Origin: Macrothele yani
Taxonomy: Eukaryota; Arthropoda; Arachnida; Araneae; Macrothelidae
Reading direction: 5' to 3'
Assembly: GCA_039090855.1 (NCBI GenBank)
Contig: CM077024.1
Coordinates: 65,371,594 to 65,435,593, forward strand
DNA: 64,000 nucleotides
A program made the translations under genes and the position numbers. Within the stretch, counting starts at the first letter, position 1. Each line of letters opens with the position of its first letter. This document shows positions 32,731 through 43,869 of the stretch, in pieces. The notes under the pieces are model-generated. The model searched no databases. It was not told the DNA's origin and saw nothing but the letters and a program-made list of their open reading frames with translations.

Positions 32731-33719
32731 CCATAATTTTTGTCGTATTATTCGCAGACTGTGGCATTCAGGGAAAAAAATCACTGTATAATCTGCACAT
32801 CATAGATGTTGAACCGGAAGTGGAATTTCTGACAGAAAAGTTGGTCACATAATGATGTAGGAGTCCAAAGATGTAACAGAAAAAAAAAATGATTTTATTA
32901 AATGAAAAAATTAATTTTTAAAGGTTACTTTTTCACATTTTTATCTCCAGACAGATGAAGGGCGTTGCATCCATAGATCACGCCAATGCACCTCCAGAGT
33001 TTGCATTACACCTTGCCAATGATGAAAGGCTGATACAGAACAAGTCATAGAAATACCTTATGTACTTGTGTATAAGTCAAGTTTTTGGAGGAAATCCTGC
33101 TTTCAGAGTTGGGGGATCGGCTTATACATGGGCAAATAAAAAACTTCCGTGAATTCTTCCGCGGAATTTAATGATGGATTTGTTTACATTTTAGACCGTG
33201 GTTTTCCACATGTTACTGCGCGATTGTTTTCTGACCTCAAAACCATCTTGCAGGGACACGATCATATCCTCAATTGTGTCCACCACTTTGAGTTTAAATT
33301 CGGCAGTGTAACTGAAATGTTTCCTTTTCAAAGACATCATGAATAGCAATGAAGAAAAATAGGAGCAATGACATTGGTCAAAATGGCAAAAGATGAACTA
33401 AACACAAGGCAGCGCACCAGATCCAAAAGGAGGAAAATATGTTCGGGCAGCAAGCGCAGTGTGTATGTTAATTGGCTGGTTTACAAAAACAGAGATGGTA
33501 CAACAGTCAGAGTTGTCCTTCTCAGCAATTCAAAATAATTGTCTATCCCCACAACTTGCCCGATCTTTTATTATGACATTCCTCTCCCCTCTCCATACAA
33601 ACTTCTGAACTGAGGAAAATTTTTCCAAGGAAGTTCCTTTTCCAATTATACCCTCTTCAGAACCTATATTTTTAACTTTTTTGGCAGATAATTCGCGGAT
33701 TATACGACGAAAATTACAG
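32731..33719. mobile_element. Pogo-type non-autonomous transposon (MITE B)
   Basis: TA at 32729-32730 and 33720-33721. Inverted ends: CCATAATTTTTGTCGTATTA at left, CTGTAATTTTCGTCGTATAA at the right complement. 989 bp without a recognised transposase. The outermost bases match MITE A. Confidence 0.7.
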
Positions 33720-34875
33720 TACTTTTAGCAATACAGTCTCTTTCAGTTCTTTGTGAGTAAGTGAAAAAAAATGTATCTCATCTTTTCTTTATCTTACAGT
33801 TTTCAGGTCTTCTGTTTAGTGATGAAATTGTTTCTTCTTTTTAACTATTTTTAAGAAACTTTTAATAAAATCTGATTTTTTTTTTAAGTTTGTGCCATGT
33901 CCTAAGTTATTTTAAAGTCTTTGCTCCATGGAGGGATGATAAACAGCTATAAATCATTTAAATGTTTTGCTGTCTGGAACATTTCAGCAGACTTGTGAAT
34001 TTTCAAATTGGTTATCTCTTTTCATCTTTGTCATCATCTTCCAATGAAGAATTTATAAGTTCTTCTATTTCTTCATTCATCAATGTTTCTTTGCGATCCT
34101 TCGTTGAATCTTAGATTTTTCCTTCAAGGATGCTGACAAAGCCTTCATTGTCCACTTGCTTGGTTACTTGAAAAATCTCTTTTACTTCCTTCTCAATCAC
34201 AATGAAAATTTTAACACATTCATTCCAAAATGCCTGTCAGCACACATTACTGTACTGTGGCATAAGGTTTTGCATTGCACTTTAATATTTTCCAACAATC
34301 CATCATATGTGTATCAGTTTCTATAGCATTATAAATTCTTGTGAAGTGGGCATCTGTAACTAGCCCTGAAACATTGAATAACACCTTGGTCAAAGGGTTA
34401 GAGGAGGAAAGTAGTGTTTGGGACAGGGATGACTTCAATTTTTAAATGAGCAAAGCAAAGCCCCTTAAAGTGGCGAGGCAGATTATGTATGATCAGTAAA
34501 ACTTCAAGTTCTTTTTCTTCCATTTTTTTTTTTATTTCCAAACAAGAAATAAAGCTGCAGTCATCCAAGCTCTTTTATTAACCATAAATACATTGGCAAC
34601 AACTTTTTAGTTTCACCTTCTAATGCACAAGGATTTACAGCCCTGTAAATTAAACTTGGCTTAGTTAAATAACAGTAGCGTTTTTGTAAAACAAGAAATG
34701 TACATAGTTTTTTCTGCTTTAAAGCCAGGGGCTTGCCATTAGCACTTGGAAATGTGTATTTAGTGAGGCTTTTTCTTCAATATTTTTTTCAAATTCCTGG
34801 GGTAATACATTTGAAATTTCTTATCAACTGAGCCTGAATCACCAGTCAATCTCACATTTTTTTAGATTGAACCTA

Positions 34876-36300
34876 CACTGACGGAAAAAAATCCCAACAC
34901 CACGAAAAAATAGTTGTAGAGGAATGAAATGGCGGCAATACATTTGTATAGGAAACATATTTAATCGATTAAGGTTTCAAGATCACAGCTTATTGTAAGC
35001 GCGAGAAGAGCCATTTTAAATGTGAAATGCTGGTACATTAATAACCGGTGTAACCACCAGAATGTTGAATGCAAGCACGCAAACGTTCATACATTGTGTC
35101 GTACAGGTGCTGGATGTCAGTTTGTGGGATGGAGTTCCATGCCTGTTGCACTTGGTCGGTCAATACAGGGATGGTTAATGCTGGTTGGGGGTGACGCTGG
35201 AGTTGTCGTCCAATGATGTCCCATACGTGCTCGATTGGTGAAAGATCTGGTGATCTAGCAGGCCACGGCAACATGTCGACACTCTGTAGAGCATGTTGGG
35301 TTACAACAGCGGTATGCGGGCGAGCGTTATCCTGTTGGAAAACACCCCTGGAATGCTGTTCATGAATGGCAGCACAACAGGTTGAATCACCAGACCGACT
35401 TACAACTGTGCCGTCAGGGTGCGCGGGATAACCATGAGAGTGCTCCTGCTGTCATAGGAAATTGCTCCCCAGACCATAACTCCAGGTGTAGGTCCAGTGT
35501 GTCTCGGCCGCAGACAGGTTGGTTGCAGGCGCTCACCTGGCCGCCTTCTAACCAACACACGGCCATCACTGGCACCCAGGTAGAACCGGCTTTCATCAGA
35601 AAACACAACAGATCTCCACTCCGTCCTCCAATGAGCTCTAGCTTGACACCACTGACGTCGCAAACGGCAGTGGTTTGGAGTAAGTGGAATGCACGCTACA
35701 GGGCGTCTGGCTCGGAGCCATCCTTCAAGTAACCGATTTGTAACAATTCGTTGTGTCACTGTGGTGGCAACTGCAGCTCGAATTGCTGCCGCAGACGCGG
35801 TACGATGCGCCATGGCCATACGCCGTACATGGCGGTCTTCCCTCAGTAGTGTCACGTGGCCGGCCGAAACCCGGTCTTCTTGAGGCAGTATCTTCCCTTG
35901 ACCACCACTGCCAACAATCATGCACAGTGGCTACATTCCTGCCAAGTCATTCTGCAATATTGTGGAAAGAAAATCCACCTTCTCGTAGCCCTATTACACG
36001 ACCTCGTTCAAACTCCGTGAGCTGTTGATAATGGCTTCTTCGTCTTCTTAAAGGCATTCTTGACTAACATCAACACTCTACGTCGAATCTCAAAAATAAC
36101 TAATGCTCACGAACGTTACAGCGCGTATTCACAGCAAACCTGCTTTGCATGTTCCGAGGGTGCTACTAGCACCACACATATGCGCCGAGTGCGAAATTTG
36201 CATAGACGTCATCTTACAGATGTACTCTCACCGCCTACCAACTGTCGTTTATCTAACACAACCCCTTCTTGGTGTTGGGATTTTTTTTTTCCTGTCAGTG
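34876..36300 (-). mobile_element. Tc1-like transposon Tc1-2
   Basis: TA at 34874-34875 and 36301-36302; inverted ends CACTGACGG followed by AAAAAAATCCCAACACCA, mirrored at 36255-36300. 1425 bp. The transposase is on the - strand; the element sits inside the Tigger relic. Confidence 0.92.
35038..35925 (-). pseudogene. Tc1-2 transposase
   Basis: - strand: RTASAAAIRAAVATTVTQRI (HTH), WCQARAHWRTEWRSVVFSDE followed by SRFYLGASDGRV (first Asp), then TPGVMVWGAISYDSRSTLMV. After a frame change, the SPDLSPIEHVWDIIGRQL block (Glu) and an intact C-terminus to GGYTGY and stop. The N-terminal HTH is partly out of frame upstream of 35921. Closely related in sequence to Tc1-1 but with different ends. Confidence 0.9.
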
Positions 36301-36690
36301 TATTTTTTAAATTATGTGGCCACCCTTGGCTGGCTTTAAATTCTTTTGTGTGTTGGGATGGGTGGTTCATTGCTAGGTCTGAACTTGGCACACAGGTTTA
36401 TGGCTTTGCCTTACAAGACATAGCTGTCTATTAAAACACAGTTTCCATTTATACATTACAACCATGAATTTCATACCTTCTCAGTCTTTACAAGCATTTT
36501 ATCATGTACTTGGCTGGGAACTTTGGCAGTAAGATGGCCACTAGATGCAACACATTGCCAAATTTCTTTCTCCTGAATGTTAATCAAGAGAATGCTAGAT
36601 TTATTTTGACCCTATTTTTATGCCATGCTGGTTACAGACATTCCTTTATAAGTTCAGTACTGCAATTGTTTTCCTGCAACATTAGCATAG

Positions 36691-37116
36691 AGTGTTTTGT
36701 TTTTTATTTTTCAGTATCATACAGAATTGTATTTTTCAGCAATTTCCACAAATGATGTTAATTTAACACAAATATTGCACAATAACAGAGCACAAAACAA
36801 ACGATGTTTGCAATGTGAGAAATCAAGCAAAAAGAGGGTGGCAGAGACATGAGATTCAAAGATTTGGTACTGTTCATACCTAATATTTGAATCTCATGTA
36901 CGTAAAATTGGCAATCACCCAAGCATGCATAGTTGAAGTTGCATAAGTTAAAATGCATGTAGGATCTGATGTGACTGTACTTCCTACAATATCTCAGTTG
37001 AACAAATTTTATTTTCTGTGATGTGCTTATTTGTATTTCATTGTAATGTGTATGTTGTTTCTTCATTAAATGTTGTATATTCTGTTAATTTATAGTGTTT
37101 TTTGCAACTATTTTAG
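36691..37116. other. SORD intron and acceptor
   Basis: Contains a short inverted repeat around 36850-36905 (GAGATTCAAAGATTTGG / ATATTTGAATCTC). Ends with TATTTTAG (37109-37116). Confidence 0.5.
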
Positions 37117-37238
37117 GCAACAAGATCAGGAGGAGTTGTTGTTATTGTTGGAGTAGGACCTGAGGAAGTTAAAGTACCTATAATGAATGCAGCTACTCGA
37201 GAGGTAGATATAAGGGGAATATTTCGGTATGCAAATTG
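37117..37238 (+). CDS. SORD: Sorbitol dehydrogenase, internal exon
   Basis: Between TTTTAG and GTAAGT (37239). Encodes [20 protein letters not shown] then [20 protein letters not shown] plus two bases of a Cys codon. A-T-R-S-G-G and E-V-D-I-x-G-x-F-R-Y are signature blocks of animal sorbitol dehydrogenases. It joins the previous exon in phase 0 and the next in phase 2. Confidence 0.93.
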
Positions 37239-37597
37239 GTAAGTTTGTTTTGTTTTGTTTTTTTAAATTAATAAAGGGAAAAACATTTGAATGCATTTCA
37301 GTTGATTTGTTGCTGAAAATGTTTGCTATTGGAATTGTGAGCATTTTTCCAATTACAGACATAAAGGTTGGCATTCATTGTAAAATAGTACTATGAGTGT
37401 GTGCTATGAAAGAGAATTGGCTTTCGCCTTTTTCTCTCTCCTACCTAATCAGTCCTTGTCTAAGTCAAGTGTAAATAAAGTGACACTTGTTTTCACTAAA
37501 TTGGCTCTTAGCGACTTTGGTACTTGTTGTTGAGTAGTGCCAACAAAACTAGTGCTGTTAGTTTTATCAGCATTATTCAACAAACAGGCATTCAGAA
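37239..37597. other. SORD intron
   Basis: AT-rich, no feature recognised. Ends with ATTCAGAA (37590-37597), the left target repeat of the following hAT. Confidence 0.5.
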
Positions 37598-38565
37598 CAG
37601 GGGCAACTCCTGGTTTTTATGGCGTGTGGGATGTAAAGGGATTAAGGGAGAGGATACACGAAAAAAATCCTCTTAACAATAAATACTGTATATCCTAAAG
37701 CTTAAATGCATAGAAACTAAACAAAAACGAAAAATAAATAATAATAAAATGAAAAAAAAGTATTTAACTTATGGTTGTGATTTTAACTTGAGGTCAATTC
37801 TTCTGTCCTTCTTGGAGGCAAAGATATCGATGACTATCATGAAAATTGTGGCAATTTTTCAGCTCCTTGAAGAATGGTCTCTCTATGGATGTTGAAGCTA
37901 ATTCATTGAAATGATCTTCAGCTGTTGAATTTTGACTGTAGGTCTTGGTACGTTTCAATACAGAAAAGCTCTGTTCTTTACCAGACCACAACAATAAATA
38001 CATTGAATAGTAAATTAAAACTCAAAATAGAAGAAGTTGAAGCTTCAAAAATCCTAGTGTAACACAAATGCTTCCTTTTCCTTATAGAGCTCTCTGATTT
38101 GAACTGCACATTGGTCAGTAAGCGTTACGTGACACTAGCTAATGCTTTGTGTTTTGGGAGAGGTTGCAATCGAACATGGGAACGAAAGTAAGCGACATGT
38201 AGTAGCTCATAGGATGACTCGAGATGTCCTCACATCCCGTGCAGTTCTGTGACCTTCTGCCCTGTATACCCTCGACCCATCCTTCTATGCACTCAATGGG
38301 AGAGAGCTGGAAGCGAGGATGGTTGATAGAAATCCTCGGTCTGTGTTCATAGCTTCCACACATGACCATCATGCGCCGCTTTGTACACACACACATACAC
38401 ACACACACTCTGCTTCAGGATGATCCCCACTGCAATTGTGCCTCATTTTCCTTTTTTCTTCTATGTTTTTAAAATGAGTCTTTTCAAATATTTCATTATG
38501 TGTGTGATTAATTAAAATTAAAGTATAGGATGGTCCTCACGTCCTACATTGAGGAGTCGCCACTG
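37598..38565 (-). mobile_element. hAT transposon relic
   Basis: Left end CAGGGGCAACTCCT; right complement CAGTGGCGACTCCT; flanking ATTCAGAA (37590-37597) and ATTCAAAG (38566-38573) fit an 8-bp target duplication with changes. On the - strand at 38003-37794 QSFSVLKRTKTYSQNSTAED and NELASTSIE resemble the hAT C-terminal dimerization motif (E-R-x-F-S-x-L-K). Most of the transposase is lost. Confidence 0.6.
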
Positions 38566-39499
38566 ATTCAAAGCCATCAGAAGTTTGGGGCTCATGTAGC
38601 TGTTGAAGTCAAAGCTCCAAGGCCTTTTAGCAGAGAAAGTTAAACACTGGCATGGAACATGGTTTATACACTCCTTGAAAACTTTGAAATGTCCTAAAAA
38701 AAATTCATTTTCAAGTCCTTGAAAGTTTAAGATTCCATAAATAGTACCTGAAAAAAAATTGTTCAATTTTTTAAGTATGATGTGAAAGAGCATGTGTAAA
38801 ATAATTGTTTGTGCTAAAAAGTTGTTAGAATAAATACCTGTGTAGTTTCGATAAAAGCACCAAGCTGATCAAAAAGCACAGAACTTGTGTTCAACTCAGG
38901 GGAGTGTGTGGACAGCTGGTACCTTGGCTATGATATCACTACAGTGTAAAAGTGTAAAATGTCAGCCATAGGAGTAAAATAAGTGGAATGATGTACTCAC
39001 AATCTGTTGACTGGGGTTAAGCATACATTTTTTGCCAGAGGCTGAATACAAAATAATGTACCCTTTCAAAATATTCCACAAAATAAAATTATTTCAAAAA
39101 TCACCAAAACAGAGAGGCATTTTAAAGTTAATAAAATGAACCAACAGGGAGGTAACAGGCAGGTCATTAAACATGTGCCTGTCTCAGCTAAGTTTAATGG
39201 TTTGAACTTGCTAAAATACGTATCTACTGACCTACTGACAGCACACATGTATGATAATTTGGCTTTAAGAAGTCCTTGAAAAGTGTTTGAATTTATTTTG
39301 TTTAGAAGTGTACAAACCTTGAGGAAAACACATTACCTATTGTATGTATTGCCATCATTGTGTGTAAAATTTAATGTTTTGGTATGAATTTTTTAATAGT
39401 ATGAAAGGGGTAGGTTTTTATGCAATAAGATAAGTGTATGTAAAACAAAACTAGTGTAGGCGTGATTTTGAAAAAAAAAAATTATTACAGTTGCAAAAG
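38566..39499. other. SORD intron, no recognised element
   Basis: AT-rich, including an A-run near 39470. No gene found. Confidence 0.5.
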
Positions 39500-40080
39500 T
39501 AACAATTAAATGCTCTGCAGTGTATATGAACATAAAGTTACAGAGAGAGATGATTGTGGTAGAATATATGTTTCTTGTAAGTGCCAAAGCAGAACAGCAT
39601 CTGGAAGAACAATAATTGAATTCAGAAAAAGAAGAGGCACAACAGATGCTATTGGCCATATGAGAATAATTTGTGAAAGATGTGGAGGATCAAGCAACAT
39701 GTACATATTTGTTTTATAGATTTCGAAAAAAAAAAAGAGCCTTAGATATACAAAAAATTAAAAAGAAATTATGATACTGAATAGAAAATTAGATTAGACT
39801 TTAGAGGAATAGAAAGTTAATTGCCAATCTTTATATGAGTCGAACAGCAAAAATTAAAATACAGACTAACAGAACCTGGAGTCATAGGAAGAGGGGTATG
39901 ACAAGGACGTTACCTATTCACTGAGGCTTCAACATTTATATAGAAAAAATGATAGGAGAATTATGAACCAGGAAATGAAATGGAACTTTTGGTTCATTTC
40001 ATTGCCATACAAAATGATAGGGGAATTATGAAACCAGGCAATGAAATTTTTGGTTCTGTGAGGTGCCTGGAGTCTTGTTG
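39500..40080 (+). mobile_element. LINE family 2 relic (RT core)
   Basis: The + strand reads TDAIGHMRIICERCGGSSNM followed by degenerate I-D-F-E-K and LTEPGVIGRGV then QG-like text at about 39865-39905. This corresponds to the RT block before G-V-R-Q-G-C in RTE-type LINEs whose 3' end is at 46500-47114. Several stops. Confidence 0.6.
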
Positions 40081-40974
40081 GAAGGAGGATGACATGCAGG
40101 AAGTCGTATTAATAAAGACCTTACAAAGCAGCTGTTTTTCCAAATATGGATAAAAAGTCCAGCATACAAACTGCATTCCACAGGATAAAATTATTTATAA
40201 CTGGTGTGGGCCTGACTCTGTAGAAGATACATTCGATCAGTATGCTTGACTCGCCTGTGTTGTTCACTCAAAATCCAAAAAGAAAATGCCTGTATCTTGT
40301 GGATAAAGGAAACTTTTAGATGATGTTGATCAAGGAATGAAAAGGAAAGATGTGGCTATAAAGTATTGTATAGCTGCAAGCAGTGTGTCAGAAATTAAAA
40401 AAAAATTATCTGCAATTAACATTTAACACAAAAGCAGTAGGAATGTGAGTAGAAAAAGATTTAAATAGTGTTCATATGAAGACGTTGATGCCACTGTTTT
40501 AAAATGGGTAAAGATAGTTTGAGATAAAAAAAAATCTGCTATTCTCCAGTACAATGATCCAACAAAAAGCCCTGGAATGTGCTTAAAATTTAGGACACTC
40601 AAAATTTCCAGCCAGCATTAGATGGCTAGATAAATTTTAAAAGAGACATGAAATTTTGGTCAAAAACCCTGAGACAGTATGTGAATACTATGGCATCTTG
40701 TGTGGGTGAGTAGCAAGCTTCAGAAGGTGAAATGAACAAAATATAGCTTCACTGAACAATACATAATAATAATGATGATCACAACACAACCCAAAGCAAG
40801 GTAAGCAATTGTCTATTGAATAAGATTAATAAATAACAACATAAAGTTCTCAATTATCAATTGCAATCCCATGGGCACTCTGGACGTTTCTCTACGACTT
40901 GGGGACAATAACGTGTTGAACAGAACTTTATATAGTAGCATGATTGTTACTATGATAACAATCATAATGATCAT
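40081..40974. other. SORD intron
   Basis: Probably further decayed LINE sequence. A small hairpin (ATGATTGTTA / TAACAATCAT) lies at 40939-40968. No confident call. Confidence 0.4.
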
Positions 40975-41256
40975 TTAAATCTTGCAAATATCAATCGTTG
41001 TGATTGGAATATTTGCTAATGTATTTAATACTCTTTTGTTGATGAATGAAACAATTTTGTCAGTATTCTTCCAGAAAGGCACTGCTAAAGTATCTGAGAG
41101 AATCAGTAATGCCAAGGAAGAAATAGGTCTACCTTGGGTAATGTCCTTTTTTGTGTTATGCCAGATGTTTAACGTAATCGTTGGCACAAATATGCCGTAT
41201 TTTCACTGTTTCCATGTAGCCCCTCCTTCAGAAAACTTGAAAATTACATTGCCCTG

Positions 41257-41332
41257 GAGCGGGAATCGAACCTGCATCTCCCAATTTCCGTTCGGGCATG
41301 GTATCCGTTACACCACCCAGGACAAGGAAGTT
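41257..41332 (-). ncRNA. tRNA-like block (SINE head), copy 1
   Basis: On the - strand GTCCTGGGTGGTGTAACGGA begins the block and GCAGGTTCGATTCCCGC with CCAGGGC ends it. The 7-bp acceptor pairing GTCCTGG/CCAGGGC and A- and B-box promoters are present. T-stem pairing is imperfect. The D-loop TAACGGATA resembles tRNA-Arg. Not called as a functional tRNA. Confidence 0.6.
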
Positions 41333-41665
41333 CCAATCAACTGAAGCTAAGCAGATGTAGCTTAAAAATCTGAGAACTGTTCAGATTTATGTTAGTCGAA
41401 GCAATTCTGTGCTTCCTCATAGCGTCACTAAGACCTTTTCTTATGTCCAAGATCGGATGCAGGTCACAAGTTCCAGTACTTCAGAGAACATCATACATAA
41501 GTGGGAAACAAATTTCCCGGAAGAAATAATGCTTCACAAATACATGGAAGGCAATACAGATGTAATTGTTGGCATAAACGTCCCGCTTCGACTAACGCAA
41601 ATCTGAACTCTTCTCAGATTTCTAAGCTACATCTGCTTAGCTTTAGTTGATTGGAACTTCCTTGT

Positions 41666-41741
41666 CCTGGGTGGTGTAATGGATCGCATGCTTGAATGGA
41701 AATTGGGAGAAGCGGGTTCGATTCCTGCTCCAGGGCAATGT
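41666..41741 (+). ncRNA. tRNA-like block (SINE head), copy 2
   Basis: GTCCTGGGTGGTGTAATGGA ... GCGGGTTCGATTCCTGC then CCAGGGC. Acceptor and T stems pair; the anticodon arm is degenerate. Inverted relative to copy 1. Confidence 0.6.
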
Positions 41742-42250
41742 AATTTTCAAGTTTTCTGAAGAAGTGTGGCTACATGGAAACAGTGAAAATGCAGAACATA
41801 TCTGCCAACGATTACATTTGTATTGCCTTCCTTGTACTTGCGAAGAATTATTTCTTCAGGGAAATTCATTTCCCATTTATGTATGATGGCCAGATGTTTA
41901 GTAATGCTGTGAAATGTGCTGCCAGTATAAACTGTGGTACCGGCTGAAGTGGAAATGGGAATTTTGTACGCACCATCTCTGACTTCATCTTTGTCCAAGA
42001 GGAGAAGTTTCATGATGGTAGGATGGGATTTTTGATAACAGTCTAATAACCATGGAATTTGAAAATTCGACACAAATGGTGGGTAGACTGGTCAAGAAAT
42101 GAAATACATCCAGCAAATGTAATTGTCGTATGACATCTGAAGAACAGAGAGTAGCGGAATTCTTGACTTCAAACTTTTTTGTGAGTTTGCCCAACAAACC
42201 ATCGGGGAATTGGTGGTGAGCAGTAATGGTTTTAATATTGTATTCAAACT

Positions 42251-42933
42251 AGTAGTCAACTTATAAAGATTTGACTTGACACGACTGGCATTTTAAAATT
42301 TCATTGGGAGTAACAAAAAAAAATAGTTTTTTTCTAGCATCTTCATTTAATTTTATTTACATTTCCCCCATTAGCTATCTGTTGAGTCTGCTGATTAAAA
42401 AATGTGATAGGCTTAAGTAATACAATTTGAAACTGTGTGTAGGGTTCAAACTTTACCAATAATCCTAAAAATGATGTAAATTCAAAATTAATAAAAAATT
42501 AGAAATTGTGATAAAGTAATCTTAATGTGATGAAAAAATTAATCACATATTTTTTATTTTTCGAAAAACAAAAAAATTATAGTAATTGCCAGTCATTTTG
42601 TTGTATAAATTAGTTTTTATCTGCAGTCACACTTTTCAGTTTTTTTGGGGGGGGGGGGGATTTGCATCTTTTAGTAAATTTATTAGTTACCTAAATTTTT
42701 ACTTGTTTGTTAGAGGCAAATCATTTTAACACTTATTAGGAGCCAAAGTAGTAAACATTCAAATCCAAAACATACTGCACAAAGTTTCAGAGTAAAACTT
42801 TAATTCATGAAATTTTTACAAGATTTGAATACCTTGTTTTTATTCACATTTTTATTTTTAAAATTAGCCTATCAAAATAAAATTATGTGAGCAAAGCCCT
42901 CTCTTATTGACAGTATTTGTTCTTGTGTTGCAG
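42251..42933. other. SORD intron and acceptor
   Basis: AT-rich with a G-run at about 42647-42659. Ends in GTGTTGCAG (42925-42933). Confidence 0.55.
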
Positions 42934-43093
42934 CTATCCCATAGCTTTGGATTTGGTAGCAAGTGGTGCTGTTGATCTTAAGCCACTTGTTACACATCGC
43001 TATAAACTGGAAGAATCCCTTCAGGCCTTTGAAACTTCTCGCTCAGGAGCTGGTGGTGCTATAAAAGTGGTCATTAAGTGCCAAAAAGAATAA
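42934..43093 (+). CDS. SORD: Sorbitol dehydrogenase, terminal exon
   Basis: After TTGCAG. Completes the split Cys codon, then YPIALDLVASGAVDLKPLVT, HRYKLEESLQAFETSRSGAG and GAIKVVIKCQKE, stop TAA at 43091-43093. K-P-L-V-T-H-R-Y-x-L-E-x-x-x-x-A-F-E-T is the diagnostic C-terminal block of sorbitol dehydrogenases. The C-terminus is open and of normal length, so the gene looks intact over the visible half. Confidence 0.94.
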
Positions 43094-43615
43094 AAAAGAT
43101 TCAAAATTAGTTCAGTAAGGGCACTGTCTCTTTTCTTTTAAAAAGATCTAATAAGGAGATTGTGTTTTTGTACAAACAGATTTGATGTGTTAGTTATAGA
43201 TGTTAATCAGCACTTACCTAAGGTGCTTTATTGGAGTTTTTTTTTTATATAAAAAAGGAAAGAACACCTAATGTGCCTTATAAGTATGTTTTTTTTTATA
43301 AAAAGGAAAAATATGATTAATCATGTTTCTTAAAAATATTTTTGATATTCATAAAATTAACAAAAAGTGATGTGATTGTTAATTTATGTACCATGTTGGA
43401 AAGTATATTTTGTCTTCTGATATTGGCCACATGCATTTGCTTTATATTTGGGAAAAAATGTTTTGTAATAAAAAAAAATTAGAAAATGAATATGAAATGA
43501 AAAACAACTGTTGACATAAATATTGTAAATTTGAAGAGAAAGGTTTTTAGAAGCATTATTTGATAATAGGAAATTTTCCTGATTAAGAATAAAGCTTCTG
43601 TAGCTATCTGACTGC
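43094..43615 (+). promoter_or_regulatory. SORD: SORD 3' untranslated region with poly(A) signals
   Basis: AATAAA hexamers at 43467-43472 and 43588-43593 are candidates for cleavage signals. The transcript end is inferred to be about 15-25 bases after one of them. The GTATGTTTTTTTTTATA-type T-runs near 43230 and 43290 are simple sequence. Confidence 0.6.
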
Positions 43616-43869
43616 AGTGGTGTGTAGTTGTCATTTTTGCTGGATATTGCAGTTCAATTTTTTCTGCAAATTTTTACACCTCTTCATTCACAGGAATTCT
43701 TATGTTGAAGCCGTATTTGGACAACTGTTCTCTCACAAATTAATTTGGTCATTATTCAGGAATTAAATCAAAAGGAGCTCATGTACATTTGATAAATTCT
43801 GAGTAAAACATCATAATGTGAGACATTTTTGAGATGTGTTAATAAAGATTCACAAGCATCAAGTAAACT
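43616..43869. other. Intergenic sequence
   Basis: No feature recognised. Confidence 0.4.

Larger units (their letters stand above)
33990..36690 (-). mobile_element. Tigger/pogo (DDE_1) transposon relic
   Basis: - strand fragments: EFKASQGWPHNLKN (about 36346-36305), the CENP-B-type DNA-binding end; KAWMTAALFLVWK (about 34600-34540) and an LLIIHNLPRHF-like block and PNTTF..PFDQGVIQCFRAS (about 34430-34360), the DDE_1 catalytic region. The order is that of Tigger transposases, with many stops. A Tc1 (34876-36300) is inserted between these parts. Confidence 0.65.
41172..41888. mobile_element. 717-bp composite insert with two inverted tRNA-like units
   Basis: A 12-bp direct repeat GCCAGATGTTTA (41160-41171, 41889-41900) brackets it, splitting the PLE5 GIY-YIG domain. 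Inside, a ~240-bp unit occurs twice in opposite orientation (about 41172-41405 and 41580-41825). Each unit has a tRNA-like block, two small hairpins upstream (CTAAGC/GCTTAG and AATCTGA/TCAGATT types) and the segment AATTTTCAAGTTTTC downstream. An additional copy of the outer flank (41490-41575, mirrored at 41795-41885) separates them. No protein. It resembles an inverted SINE pair, or a non-coding element copying the PLE layout. Confidence 0.7.
40975..42250 (-). mobile_element. Penelope-like element PLE5, 5'-truncated
   Basis: - strand: LTKKFEVKNSATLCSSDVIR (42190-42130), FSNSMVIRLLSKIPSY, KLLLLDKDEVRDGAYKIPIS then STSAGTTVYTGSTFHSITKH (GIY-YIG: A-Y-K-I-P ... V-Y-T-G-S-T). After a 717-bp insert, KKDITQGRPISSLALLIL and AVPFWKNTDKIVSFINKR complete the nuclease down to 40978. 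RT proper is absent. It resembles PLE1/PLE4 more than PLE2/3. Confidence 0.8.

Noticed and set aside
38139..38408. 89-codon - strand frame with Cys-rich start
   Set aside because: It begins in an (AC)n microsatellite within a decayed hAT; no domain.
41257..41741. Functional tRNA genes
   Set aside because: Anticodon arm and one T stem do not pair properly, and both lie inside a repeated inverted unit with a target duplication; called SINE-like.
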